A stretch of 64,000 nucleotides of DNA from positions 248,001 to 312,000 of the forward strand of contig JAQSXR010000003.1 of the NCBI GenBank assembly GCA_029256575.1, read 5' to 3'. This DNA comes from Clostridiales bacterium (GTDB taxonomy: Bacteria; Bacillota; Clostridia; Lachnospirales; JAQSXR01). Positions 35,794-44,637 of the stretch are shown here, one piece after another. Position numbers and translations under genes: made by a program. The notes below the pieces were generated by a model. It saw nothing but the letters and a program-made list of their open reading frames with translations. It was not told where the DNA came from and did no database searches. Numbering within the stretch: the stretch's first letter is position 1; each line of letters opens with the position of its first letter.

Positions 35794-38700
35794 TTACTCA
35801 AATGCAGTCCAAGTATATTGTATAAAGTCTGTGTTTACAGGAATTATAAACGAATTATTAAACATACCTATTATACCTTGATTTTGATTATATTCAATCT
35901 TAATTGGACGGTTTACACCAGTGTTATCATTAAATGCAAAAGATACATAAGTACTATATGTGTCTGCTACACAAAAGTTGTAATCTGTACCACCTGCAAC
36001 GTATACGTGTACTGCACTTGGAGTAAAGCTTAGTCCAGTTACGGTTAATATCCCAACTTCATAGAGATCTGTCGAATCTGCAACACTAAGATAGGTTAAG
36101 CCTCCTGACGTAGTTGTACCACTTGCTGACATTTTTCCCGTTATAGGGATTTCTCCTATCTTTGTTGCTAACGTTGCAAACGTATCGGAACTTGATGCTG
36201 TTACTCCCTTGGCAGTAATGGCATTTGCAACATTCGTTTTTCCATTACTGGCATATTGAAAAGTTTCGGTAAGGGCTGATACTAAATCTGTTTTATTTGT
36301 TGTAGGCAACAATGTGAGTGAACCAATTGAAGCACCAATTTCAACTAAATTATCCGTTGTAAACTCATTTAGCCTATTTACTTCATCATCTAAAACATTG
36401 ATTGCTTTTGTGTTTCCATTTACTACTGCACGTAAATTTTGAGGATAACTTATATTTGTTACTGGTGTTAAATCTGTTGATTCAACTATGATAGTTCCAT
36501 TTGGCTCTGATACTAGGTTATAACCATTGTGTTGTGTGATTATTGGATTTGCTAGTTGATACCATATTTTAGTACCTGTTAGAGCAGTTTGAGCAGCTGC
36601 TAAAGTTGCGTAAGTTCCTTTAGCGAATATTAAATACAGTACACTACTACTTGTTGACCAAGTACCAATTCTTGAACTAACATCACCGGTATCTCCGGAT
36701 TGAGATGGAAATTTAGGTATATAAAGTGTACCAAGAGTTGTATACCCCCAAGGACTAGCATCGGCAAATTTGTTAATTGTTACATAGTCGAAATTAGCAA
36801 GTGCCGAATTTAATGATACTATTTCACTTGCTTGCAATGCGTACTCTTTAATATTTTGTGTTTTAATACCACTCGAATTATCAAATGTATCTTTTATTCC
36901 ATTAGGTAGGCTGTTTCCAATTGGTGGGGTAGTGGCTACTGTTTCTGTGTAAGGTTCATAGACTGTTGCTACTGTTCCAAGTTCAAACTGTGTAGTGGCT
37001 AATGTAGCACCAATTGTTTTATGAACATTTAATCTAATATATTTACAGTTATTTGGGGTATTTAGTTGGTATACACCATTTGTTGATACAGATATACAGT
37101 TTTTATTTTTATCATAAAAGCACACATAATGATAATTATTTTTATAATAATTAGTGTTTGGTTTTACCTCTATAAATTGGCTAACATCAAAAGAATTATC
37201 TGTACTAACTAATTCTTCTCCAATTGACGATACATAATATCCTAGTTTTGCTGTATTTCTATCAAACAAGTTCTTCCCTATACTCTTTACCGTAGTTGCT
37301 CCTACTGATTTAGTACCATCAAACCAATTCTCATATATTTTATCGCATTGTTCAAGGGTAGGTTCTTTTCCTGCTCCATAGGTTGCTGTGAGGTCTATAA
37401 CGCTTACATAATCTAAATAAAACTTAGTCCATGCAGAACTACGATTATCTTGTACTTTTATCAATAGATTTGTAGCATTTACATCTATTGTCCTAATTGC
37501 ACTCAATCTTTCAAAATTACTTGAACCAGAATGTGGTGCAACGGTTTGGTTAATACCATCATTTAGATATATGGCTACATATGGACTATCAGCTTTAAGT
37601 AAACCACAAAAGTATAACTTATGAGTCTTATAGTTTGAATAATTAGGGATGTTTTTTCCAATTGTCCCATATTGCACAGTTGAAGTTTTTTCAGCTATAC
37701 CATTGACTATAGCATTAACACCATCCCATCCAGTAGTACCATTAGCAAAGTTACCATTCGTCACAAGGTTATTATCTGTTCTTCCCTTTAGTAATACCTC
37801 CATATTACCCTCATTAGCTGTATTAGGTAGTGAAATCACACTGCCTTGATAATCGGTAGGGATTGACATATTTTCAACATCAATACGATTACTAATTGCA
37901 TCCGCATAAGCGAATACATCTTGTGCTTTGTTCTGTGGATCGTAGACATTTTTAAACATATCTCCACCAGCACCGTCTGAACCCTTTAAAGCAATTAAAG
38001 CCCAGAAAGAACTATTAGTAGGCAAATTCCCTGTGCTATTAACTGCACATTGATATGTACTTCCCAAATAAGAAACTTTATTTCCTGCTACATATGCTTT
38101 AGTATTGTTATATGCCTCCATTACTTTATAAGCATTATAATAATTCTGTCGAGTTGTTTCTTGGCTAGTTCTAGTATTTTCCTGTGTGTTTCTTGTGCCT
38201 TCGTTTGTAGCTCTAGCCTGTTCTGCGGTTATACGATTAGTCTCGGCGGTACCACGATTGGTTTCATTTGTATTACGAGTATTTTCATTTGTATTTCTTG
38301 TATTTTCGGCAGTAACTCTTGCCGTTTCAGCATTTACTCGCCCTGTTTCGTTAGTTTTTCGAGTGTTTTCTTGTGTATTTCTCGTATTTTCGGCAGTAAC
38401 TCTTAGTGCTTCGGCATTATTTGAAGCTGTGGTTGCCGTATTTGCATTATTTGCAGCAATATTCGCACTATTAGTTGCATCATTTGCATCGGCAATAGCA
38501 TCACCAGCACTAGCAATTAAACTTGTCAATATATTAACTTCATCTGTACTCATAATTGTTTCATCAAGTAAAGCTGATTTATCAATTTGCATCCTAAATT
38601 TAGGGGAAGAAATCGCTTTTGTTTCAGTAGCAGACTTTGCTAATCTAAATTCTGCATCAAAATTACCTGCGACAATAGTAGTTTGTAATGTGATTTTATA

Positions 38701-38961
38701 AACTATTTTATTATCAATAATTTGACAAGCGTTATCTATACCTCTTCCGTCAGGTTTTGTACAGGCAAAAGTTGCAACATATCCCTCAGGTATAATAAAT
38801 TCTTGACCGTCTTTAAAAACCGTTCCCACAATCCAACGAACATTTTCGTCATATTGCTTAGAATAGACTGTGGAAAATTGTTTCAGACCATGAAAGTCTA
38901 TATCTATGTAGTGAGGATCATCTTCTAAATCCCAAACTATTTTATTATTAACTATTTGCAT
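35794..38961 (-). CDS. Large phage fibre / baseplate receptor-binding protein
   Basis: 1055 residues. Residues 1–140 resemble the BppU N-terminal baseplate domain (WDLEDDPHYIDIDF, EGYVATFACTKPDGRG). About 165–285 is a coiled coil built from imperfect 7-residue units of the kind TRNTNEN/TAENTR. Then comes a short carbohydrate-binding module (YVAGNKVSYLGSTYQC…SSFWALIALKGSDGAGG), two beta-sandwich regions with the CBM-like GATTVKSIGKNLFDRNT, and a C-terminal tail-fibre domain. It probably recognises the host surface. The start follows AAGGAAGTGAC. Followed by the 88-residue gene. Confidence 0.8.
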   Translation of the reverse strand: MQIVNNKIVWDLEDDPHYIDIDFHGLKQFSTVYSKQYDENVRWIVGTVFKDGQEFIIPEGYVATFACTKPDGRGIDNACQIIDNKIVYKITLQTTIVAGNFDAEFRLAKSATETKAISSPKFRMQIDKSALLDETIMSTDEVNILTSLIASAGDAIADANDATNSANIAANNANTATTASNNAEALRVTAENTRNTQENTRKTNETGRVNAETARVTAENTRNTNENTRNTNETNRGTAETNRITAEQARATNEGTRNTQENTRTSQETTRQNYYNAYKVMEAYNNTKAYVAGNKVSYLGSTYQCAVNSTGNLPTNSSFWALIALKGSDGAGGDMFKNVYDPQNKAQDVFAYADAISNRIDVENMSIPTDYQGSVISLPNTANEGNMEVLLKGRTDNNLVTNGNFANGTTGWDGVNAIVNGIAEKTSTVQYGTIGKNIPNYSNYKTHKLYFCGLLKADSPYVAIYLNDGINQTVAPHSGSSNFERLSAIRTIDVNATNLLIKVQDNRSSAWTKFYLDYVSVIDLTATYGAGKEPTLEQCDKIYENWFDGTKSVGATTVKSIGKNLFDRNTAKLGYYVSSIGEELVSTDNSFDVSQFIEVKPNTNYYKNNYHYVCFYDKNKNCISVSTNGVYQLNTPNNCKYIRLNVHKTIGATLATTQFELGTVATVYEPYTETVATTPPIGNSLPNGIKDTFDNSSGIKTQNIKEYALQASEIVSLNSALANFDYVTINKFADASPWGYTTLGTLYIPKFPSQSGDTGDVSSRIGTWSTSSSVLYLIFAKGTYATLAAAQTALTGTKIWYQLANPIITQHNGYNLVSEPNGTIIVESTDLTPVTNISYPQNLRAVVNGNTKAINVLDDEVNRLNEFTTDNLVEIGASIGSLTLLPTTNKTDLVSALTETFQYASNGKTNVANAITAKGVTASSSDTFATLATKIGEIPITGKMSASGTTTSGGLTYLSVADSTDLYEVGILTVTGLSFTPSAVHVYVAGGTDYNFCVADTYSTYVSFAFNDNTGVNRPIKIEYNQNQGIIGMFNNSFIIPVNTDFIQYTWTAFE

Positions 38962-39033
38962 ATTTTGTCACTTCCTTTCTTAAAATATCAAAAAAGCACC
39001 CAATTATTTCCAATTTAGGCACTTCGCATCAAA

Positions 39034-39279
39034 TTACTCTTTTATGTTATTTTTAGGCTCTTTAGAGGTTGATTTATCAACGTTTGCAGCCACTAATTTT
39101 TCAAATTCTTGATTTTCTTGCTGCAATACTTGTAATTTAAGATTATTGGCTTGCATTGTCAATTCTTGCAATATAAATGCGATTGTAGTAGCTGGAAGTT
39201 TTGCCTCATTAATTAGTGTCGCTAATTTTATCTTTAATTCCTCAACTTGAGTATTAAATCCTTTTTGTATTTCTGCCAT
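39034..39279 (-). CDS. Hypothetical helical phage protein
   Basis: 81 residues, predicted mostly helical (EELKIKLATLINEAKLPATTIAFILQELTMQANNL), resembling the short helical proteins between lysin and fibre genes in other Firmicutes phages. No domain recognised. The ATG follows AAGGAGAG. Confidence 0.6.
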   Translation of the reverse strand: MAEIQKGFNTQVEELKIKLATLINEAKLPATTIAFILQELTMQANNLKLQVLQQENQEFEKLVAANVDKSTSKEPKNNIKE

Positions 39280-39302
39280 ATGTAATATCTCTCCTTGTAT
39301 TC

Positions 39303-40619
39303 TTATTTTATGAATTGGATTATGTTTGATTGTTTTGTGTATATGTTTTTCTTAAACTTCTCAGTATTTATTGAACCAATTGAGCCACCGTCCATCATAA
39401 CAGCATTAACTAAACCTAATGATTTACATAGTTTATTTACTTCTGAAGCAGATTTATTATCAACATAGATTCCATGCACTAATCCATCTTTATCAACTCC
39501 AATTACAGCGTGAGATGTTTTTCTCAATACATCTGAAAAATCATATGGCTTGCCTTGAAACACGATGCCACTCTTAAATCCTTCAGCACTTGGATTGTAT
39601 TTATCAAGCAAGCTTACTCCACCAATTGCAAATATGTAAGGTTTTTTAATCTCATTTAAACCTTTAATTCTAAGAGTATCAAAAGTTCCATCTTTGTAAG
39701 CAACTAATACACCCTCTGGAAAACCGCACCATTGATGGCAAGCCCATTCATTTATCTTTCTTAACTTACCATAACTCTCAATTGCCATTATACTTGCAAC
39801 TTTACCTGTAGCACGATTAAAAAATGTACCATTGAGACAATTAATAAACCATCCTGTAGATTTTTCACATTTCAAATCAGCCATAACTATATGCTCACTA
39901 ATCATTACACAATCACCATTGCCTAACTCTTTTATGATTGGATATTCAACTACCGTTTCAACAGGCTTAACAGGTTTAGGATTTGGAACAGTAGGAGCAA
40001 TAGCAGAAGCAATATTAGGTATCTTTATTTTCTGTCCTACGCTAATTGAGGAAGGTGATTTGATATTATTATATTGTGCTAATTTTATGTATGTAGTTTT
40101 ATATTTTGCAGCTATTTTAGAAAGTGTATCACCTCTAACAACTGTATAAGTTATTTCTGCCATATTTGTTTCCTCCGATTTTTCTTCGCTTATTACATAA
40201 TCATATATTCCACGTAAATTTGGGATTTGTTTTAAAATATTAGTAGGATCTAAACTTGTACCTTTTGTGTTACGAATTTCAAAATGAGTATGTTTTCCTG
40301 TGCTTAATCCAGTTGAGCCAGAAATTCCGAGTATATCACCAGTTTTTATTTTTTGTCCTACTTGTACTTTTCTGCTTGCCATGTGACAATAGTAATATTT
40401 CAATCCATCAGAACCGTCGACTCTAACATAATTTCCCCATTGCCAAGTGTTATTCCCTGAAGATTTTGGAATGATAGTAGAAACACCAACCGTTCCATCC
40501 GTAAAACTAATTACATTGTCATTATCTTGATAGACTATATCTATTCCTTTATGAAATTGATTTTCTCCAAAGATAAATCTATTCCCATATGGAGAAGATA
40601 TTTTATATTTAAAAGTCAT
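39303..40619 (-). CDS. Phage lysin: M23 peptidase – LysM – phosphodiester glycosidase-like
   Basis: 438 residues in three parts. Residues 1–130 are an M23 endopeptidase with both zinc motifs (H23xxxD27 in FHKGIDIV and H110-T-H112 in GKHTHFEIR). Residues 157–201 are a LysM peptidoglycan-binding domain (YTVVRGDTLSKIAAKYKTTY). Residues 228–438 resemble the NAGPA / phosphodiester glycosidase fold (TSHAVIGVDKDGLVHGIYVDN and NAVMMDGGSIGS). The first domain would cut peptide cross-links. The last might act on phosphodiester-linked glycans such as teichoic acids, which is inference. No signal peptide, so release needs the holin. Confidence 0.85.
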   Translation of the reverse strand: MTFKYKISSPYGNRFIFGENQFHKGIDIVYQDNDNVISFTDGTVGVSTIIPKSSGNNTWQWGNYVRVDGSDGLKYYYCHMASRKVQVGQKIKTGDILGISGSTGLSTGKHTHFEIRNTKGTSLDPTNILKQIPNLRGIYDYVISEEKSEETNMAEITYTVVRGDTLSKIAAKYKTTYIKLAQYNNIKSPSSISVGQKIKIPNIASAIAPTVPNPKPVKPVETVVEYPIIKELGNGDCVMISEHIVMADLKCEKSTGWFINCLNGTFFNRATGKVASIMAIESYGKLRKINEWACHQWCGFPEGVLVAYKDGTFDTLRIKGLNEIKKPYIFAIGGVSLLDKYNPSAEGFKSGIVFQGKPYDFSDVLRKTSHAVIGVDKDGLVHGIYVDNKSASEVNKLCKSLGLVNAVMMDGGSIGSINTEKFKKNIYTKQSNIIQFIK

Positions 40620-40644
40620 ATGTAACCGTCCTTTCTATGTAATA

Positions 40645-41277
40645 TTATGTTACATTATTTAATGCTGTTGCTAGGTTGGTAAAATACCAAGCCTTAATAT
40701 CATCATCTGTTTGAACATTTCTACAGTCACTCGATACACCTAATGTGCTTGATATTTCATATATTGCGTTAGCACATTGGCGAAATATGAAAGCATAAAA
40801 ATCCATACCAGTATAAACAGATGTAAAACCATAAGCTGCTAAACCTTTGTATATCCTAAATTCATTTATTTTATCTTGAAAATAAGTCCACTCAATAGCA
40901 GACACATTAAAATCTTCACCACTAACCTTTGCAAAATACCAGTTAAAACTAGATGGTCTTTGAGTAGGATCAACGTGAGTTATCGTGTAACTGCCTGCTG
41001 TATAGTAATAGTAGTTGGTTGCTCTTGTAAAACCATAAAACGTATATGTACCATTTGCGGTTATAGTAAAAGTTCCACTTACAGATGTTGATGTGCCTGT
41101 GGAAGTAGCAGAAGTTGAGCTTGTTTTTGAACCTGTTAAATTAGCAGTATTGTTAGAGAATGACGCATCTGTTATACCTGCTTCTAAATAGTTGGTTGTT
41201 TTAAATGGCAAACTTAATCCTGATATTGTCCATTGATATGTATTGCCACTTATTAAACTAATTGATAAACTTGCCAT
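40645..41277 (-). CDS. Phage hypothetical structural protein
   Basis: 210 residues. The N-terminal half is a Ser/Thr-rich beta domain with an Ig-like ending (GTFTITANGTYTFYGFTRATNYYYYTAGSYTIT); the C-terminal half has FNWYFAKVSGEDFNVSAIEWTYFQDKINEFR, which recurs in Firmicutes phage wall-associated proteins. Exact role unknown, possibly host-surface adhesion. The ATG at 41277 follows GGTAGGTG; the track start 3 codons earlier has none. Confidence 0.6.
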   Translation of the reverse strand: MASLSISLISGNTYQWTISGLSLPFKTTNYLEAGITDASFSNNTANLTGSKTSSTSATSTGTSTSVSGTFTITANGTYTFYGFTRATNYYYYTAGSYTITHVDPTQRPSSFNWYFAKVSGEDFNVSAIEWTYFQDKINEFRIYKGLAAYGFTSVYTGMDFYAFIFRQCANAIYEISSTLGVSSDCRNVQTDDDIKAWYFTNLATALNNVT

Positions 41278-41305
41278 GTTAATCACCTACCTTTATTTTT
41301 GGGCA

Positions 41306-41333
41306 TTAAAAAAGCACCCTTGAATAGAAGAGT
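41306..41333 (-). terminator. Intrinsic terminator at the end of the noncoding region
   Basis: GCACTCTTCTATTCAAGGGTGC hairpin followed by TTTTTTAATGC on the minus strand, 30 bases before the next gene. Confidence 0.85.
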
Positions 41334-41582
41334 GCTTGGTTGTTGTTTTATATTGAGTTGTTAGTATTAAAAAAGTATTTGAATATAGAACAATAGCACC
41401 CCCTATTACTAGGAATGCTACGTTCTCCGTATGGCACAACACAAACCTTAACGTGCTAGTTTGTGAGACCAAGATAAATATAATGAGTCTTTTTTTGAAA
41501 CATATTGTTTCGTTAGATACACTATATCATAATGAGGGGTTATTATAGTAAGTGCTATAAAGATATGTATATTTACATAACA
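41334..41582 (-). other. Hairpin-rich noncoding stretch, possible part of a large structured RNA
   Basis: No ORF. On the minus strand it holds the stem CACAAAC…GTTTGTG (41440–41465), a TACG-GAGAA-CGTA hairpin, the CCTA…TAGG pair around 41400 and a CACT…AGTG stem with ATAAT…ATTAT inside (about 41520–41555). GC is locally higher than in the flanks, which is common for structured RNA in AT-rich genomes. Confidence 0.45.
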
Positions 41583-41722
41583 AAAGCCCACATATTAAGT
41601 GAGCTAATTTTTGTATAGTTTTAATATAATTCAAAAATTAATATAATTAATTGCCCAAGCACGATGACAATACATGTCACTTACCTAGATAATGGCGTGT
41701 AATCAGGACTTACTGTTAACTT
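41583..41722 (-). ncRNA. Candidate small RNA with own promoter and terminator
   Basis: About 140 bases from a predicted start at 41722 to the hairpin AGCTCAC…GTGGGCT then TTTTGTT (41583–41608). It contains the TGACA…TGTCA hairpin. Its 5' part is a diverged copy of the segment at 41790–41871. No coding frame with a ribosome-binding site. Confidence 0.5.
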
Positions 41723-41728
41723 AAATTA

Positions 41729-41757
41729 AGTATACAACTGTTTTGTAGCATTGTCAA
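41729..41757 (-). promoter_or_regulatory. Consensus SigA promoter inside the noncoding region
   Basis: TTGACA (41757–41752), exactly 17 bases, TATACT (41734–41729) on the minus strand. It is one of the best promoters in the window and has no gene directly after it. Confidence 0.8.
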
Positions 41758-41789
41758 CTTTTTTATTTGTAAAAATTATATTTATATAA

Positions 41790-41871
41790 CACCGATTACC
41801 TTAACTATGACACTAACACATAGTGCTTACCAAGACAATAGCATACATAAGGATTTATTGTCGGTGCTATA
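41790..41871 (-). repeat. Diverged second copy of the small-RNA 5' segment
   Basis: On the minus strand ACAATAAATCCTTATG…TTGGTAAG parallels ACAGTAAGTCCTGATT…TAGGTAAG in 41655–41718, about 130 bases apart. This copy can fold into a three-way junction: closing stem CACCGA/TCGGTG, with ACTATG/CATAGT and GACAATA/TATTGTC arms. Confidence 0.5.
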
Positions 41872-41897
41872 ATATAATATACGAAATTATAAATATT

Positions 41898-42590
41898 CTA
41901 TGCATATATTGGAGGATATTTAAACACCTTTATTAAATATCCATTATCTATCATATACTGAATTTCAGATTCATATACCCCATCTGTCATAATATTAGAA
42001 TAAAATAGATTTGAAAATACATCGGATAACTGAATAATTTTATTATTACTCGAATCAAAATATTGTATTTGGATATTATCTGCAATATTTCTCCCTGTAA
42101 TAAATTCAGTCATAAAAAGTTCCTCAAGGTTATATCTTGCATCTGTTTTAACATTTCGTTCATCGACTTGAATATACCATACTCTATCGGTTAATACAGA
42201 AATATTATTTAAATGTTCAAAAGCTAATTTTAAAACATAATTAAATGCCCTTGCTTTATTTTTATAAAAATTATTTTCTGCTTTTTCATTATCAATATTT
42301 ATATAAAGTAACTTAAACCAATCATTTTTGCAAAAATAATCAACAAATTTACGTTTCATTTCTGATGTAAAACAACATCCCTTTAATTCTACGAAATCAT
42401 TATCTTTAAACATTTTAGAATCTATATCAATAGATTTTAATTCGATTAAATATTTAGCAACAAACCTCTTATAAATCTTTTTTAATTTATCAGGATTATC
42501 TGTTAGCAATAAGCAAATAATGAATGACTTATTTCTTTTTAATGTTGTCTCATGTGTCATACTCCCTGATTCATCTATATAAATATACAT
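41898..42590 (-). CDS. DUF3800 domain protein (RNase H-like fold), accessory gene
   Basis: 230 residues with the DUF3800 signature: MYIYIDESGSMT at the start (catalytic-type Asp-Glu), VDERNVKTDARYNLEE in the middle and IIQLSDVFSNLFY near the end. These proteins have an RNase H-like fold and are frequent in mobile elements; their biochemical role is not settled. The ATG at 42590 follows GGGAGGGATAGC. It has its own extended -10 promoter, sits inside the tail module, and is followed by a long noncoding region, features of a phage accessory (moron) gene. Confidence 0.8.
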   Translation of the reverse strand: MYIYIDESGSMTHETTLKRNKSFIICLLLTDNPDKLKKIYKRFVAKYLIELKSIDIDSKMFKDNDFVELKGCCFTSEMKRKFVDYFCKNDWFKLLYINIDNEKAENNFYKNKARAFNYVLKLAFEHLNNISVLTDRVWYIQVDERNVKTDARYNLEELFMTEFITGRNIADNIQIQYFDSSNNKIIQLSDVFSNLFYSNIMTDGVYESEIQYMIDNGYLIKVFKYPPIYA

Positions 42591-42623
42591 GCTATCCCTC
42601 CCCATTATTAATACTCTTGTAGT

Positions 42624-42633
42624 ATTATACCAT
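42624..42633 (-). promoter_or_regulatory. Extended -10 promoter of the DUF3800 gene
   Basis: TGGTATAAT on the minus strand, 34 bases before the start codon, without a clear -35. The palindrome ATTATA-CCA-TATAAT spans it. Confidence 0.5.
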
Positions 42634-42716
42634 ATAATGGAATATTAGGAAGAAATAAATCATATAAAGTTTAAGGCAAAGTACAACATTAAACAAGAGG
42701 AGAGGATTATGTTATG

Positions 42717-42950
42717 TTAATAATAAATCTGTATGTAACCATCGTTGAAACTTATTGTTATTAGATCTTCACTATCTTGAAATCCTACATATATTACACT
42801 ATCTACAAGGAAAGCATTGAGGACTAGGCTAGTATCTTCTAATAATTCTTCTTCTGGTAATTCATCGTCTGAATGGTAGCTAGAGAAAACCATTCCATCT
42901 TCACATTCCATTGTTAGGTTGGTAAGCTTGTATTTATCCAAATACTGCAA
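42717..42950 (-). CDS. Small acidic protein at the end of the tail module
   Basis: 77 residues from a TTG, or 64 from the ATG at MECEDGMVF. It overlaps the end of the Tal gene by 17 bases if the longer start is used. Strongly acidic (SDDELPEEELLEDT) with a beta-rich second half (VDSVIYVGFQDSEDLITISFNDGYI). Neither start has a clear ribosome-binding site. Not recognised. Confidence 0.4.
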   Translation of the reverse strand: MQYLDKYKLTNLTMECEDGMVFSSYHSDDELPEEELLEDTSLVLNAFLVDSVIYVGFQDSEDLITISFNDGYIQIYY

Positions 42951-44637
42951 CCGGTTTATTGTTACCCCATTCTATATTCTGTGCATCCGATAAATCAACA
43001 TAACCATAAAGAGACGTGGTACCATTTGTTATCCCTAAATTAACGTGGTTGCAATTTAGATCAGCCCTAAGTGCTGACATATAAATCGAATCGTATATAC
43101 TATATATGCTCGCTGTATCTGAAAAGGATATCACTTTTCTATCTGTGTCATTTAAAGCTCCTAATCTTAACTCTTTTGCAACTTGCGCTATATTTGTACT
43201 AATACGTTCAGCATCTATCGTCCCAGTTTTGATGCAATCACCATTAATAAGAGTCGTCCCCCCTGATAGACCAACTAGTGTCACAAGTCCATCTAATACT
43301 AACCTACTAGCAGCTATTCTTATTTCTTCTGCTGATTGATTTATACTTGAAATTACTCCATCTTTGGAAACTTTCAAAGCAATCTCTTCTGCTGTTTGTG
43401 TTATACTTGAACTTAATTGATTTTCTTTTGCTGTTGCTCTTGAAACTTCAGTTAATATTTGTTCAGCTGTTTGCGTTATATTGGACTTATTAGTTTGAAT
43501 TAACTCATTCAGACCACCATTACCATCTATACCGTATAAATCCTTTGTAAACGTACTTCTTAATTCTAATAAATCTTGAGTAAATTCCGATGTGTATAAA
43601 GCAATCGTGTTTAGGGTTTCTTGCGCAGTTCCTTGTAAGTCATTTATTTGTTTCGTAAAATTTTGAACCAACTTTTTAAGTGTCTTTCTAAAATTTCCAA
43701 ATTGAATAAATCCAAACTTTTTGGCTAGGCAATCATATTTTACTGAAATGACTTCTGTATATAGGTCTATTCCCATTTGCGGATAATTAACTTTTATCGT
43801 ATCACCAATATCAACTATGCCATTGAGATGTGCTTTTAACTCATAGTTTACTCTTGGATATTTATTAACTTCTAGGTATTCTTGTGCTTGAACTCGCAAA
43901 TCATAAAGAACCTCATTAGTATCTTCTATATCTATATTTTCGCTAGGATTGAATTGAATTGATTTCACATATGGGATGTTATATTGAACATCTGATATTA
44001 AAAATTGTTCAGGTAATGTTACTCCGTTATAACCAACTGGTAAAATTTTAGTAACAACATCATCCCAGTTCTCAAACGCCTTTAATCCTTCAATATTTTT
44101 TCCATACATTAAAGTAACTCCTCTATCAACTCCTATTTGATTATTTATTCCAAATTCAAAGTTATTTCGATATAAATGTCCACCATATAAATTCAAATGG
44201 CTTAAAATTGTTTCTAAGAGTGACTTCCTAATATACCTTGAAGATTTTTGTTCAATAATATCTGAAGTGGTTGTAAAATTATTCCCTGGTACTGTTCTTT
44301 GTAATATCCAGTTTAGACTGTCATTGCAATTTAAATCTTGTGGATAAACATCTATAAGAAGATAACGTTCGCTATCATAGAACAAATGTTTTGCTTTAAA
44401 GGTTAGTAAATCTCTAGTAATTTCAGGATTATTAAGTCTAAAACCTTGTTCGCCCCATGGCGTATTTACTCTCACTATATTGTTTTGTTGTAGCCATTCG
44501 ATATATTTTGTACTAGCTTCCAATTCTAAATAATATTCACCATTATCTTCCTTGAAAACTTGTGCTCGTTCTGGTTTAATTATCTTAATTCCATTGTTTA
44601 AAAATTGTGTTTCCGTAGCTTCATATACTTTTATCAT
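42934..44637 (-). CDS. Phage tail-associated protein (Tal / prophage endopeptidase tail family)
   Basis: 567 residues. The N-terminal ~370 residues have the tail-protein fold common to Tal and gp37-like proteins (ERAQVFKEDNGEYYLELEA, TPWGEQGFRLNNPEITRDLLTFKAKHLFYD). The remainder is a long coiled coil with repeated TAEEIALKVSKD/SAEEIRIAASR units, then a small C-terminal head. It forms the tail tip. The ATG at 44637, after GTAGGTGG, overlaps the Dit stop codon; the track start is 3 codons earlier. Confidence 0.88.
   Translation of the reverse strand: MIKVYEATETQFLNNGIKIIKPERAQVFKEDNGEYYLELEASTKYIEWLQQNNIVRVNTPWGEQGFRLNNPEITRDLLTFKAKHLFYDSERYLLIDVYPQDLNCNDSLNWILQRTVPGNNFTTTSDIIEQKSSRYIRKSLLETILSHLNLYGGHLYRNNFEFGINNQIGVDRGVTLMYGKNIEGLKAFENWDDVVTKILPVGYNGVTLPEQFLISDVQYNIPYVKSIQFNPSENIDIEDTNEVLYDLRVQAQEYLEVNKYPRVNYELKAHLNGIVDIGDTIKVNYPQMGIDLYTEVISVKYDCLAKKFGFIQFGNFRKTLKKLVQNFTKQINDLQGTAQETLNTIALYTSEFTQDLLELRSTFTKDLYGIDGNGGLNELIQTNKSNITQTAEQILTEVSRATAKENQLSSSITQTAEEIALKVSKDGVISSINQSAEEIRIAASRLVLDGLVTLVGLSGGTTLINGDCIKTGTIDAERISTNIAQVAKELRLGALNDTDRKVISFSDTASIYSIYDSIYMSALRADLNCNHVNLGITNGTTSLYGYVDLSDAQNIEWGNNKPVAVFG

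Noticed and set aside
38050-38701. Plus-strand ORFs of 118 and 171 residues
   Set aside because: They mirror the repetitive coiled-coil part of the fibre gene and lack ribosome-binding sites.
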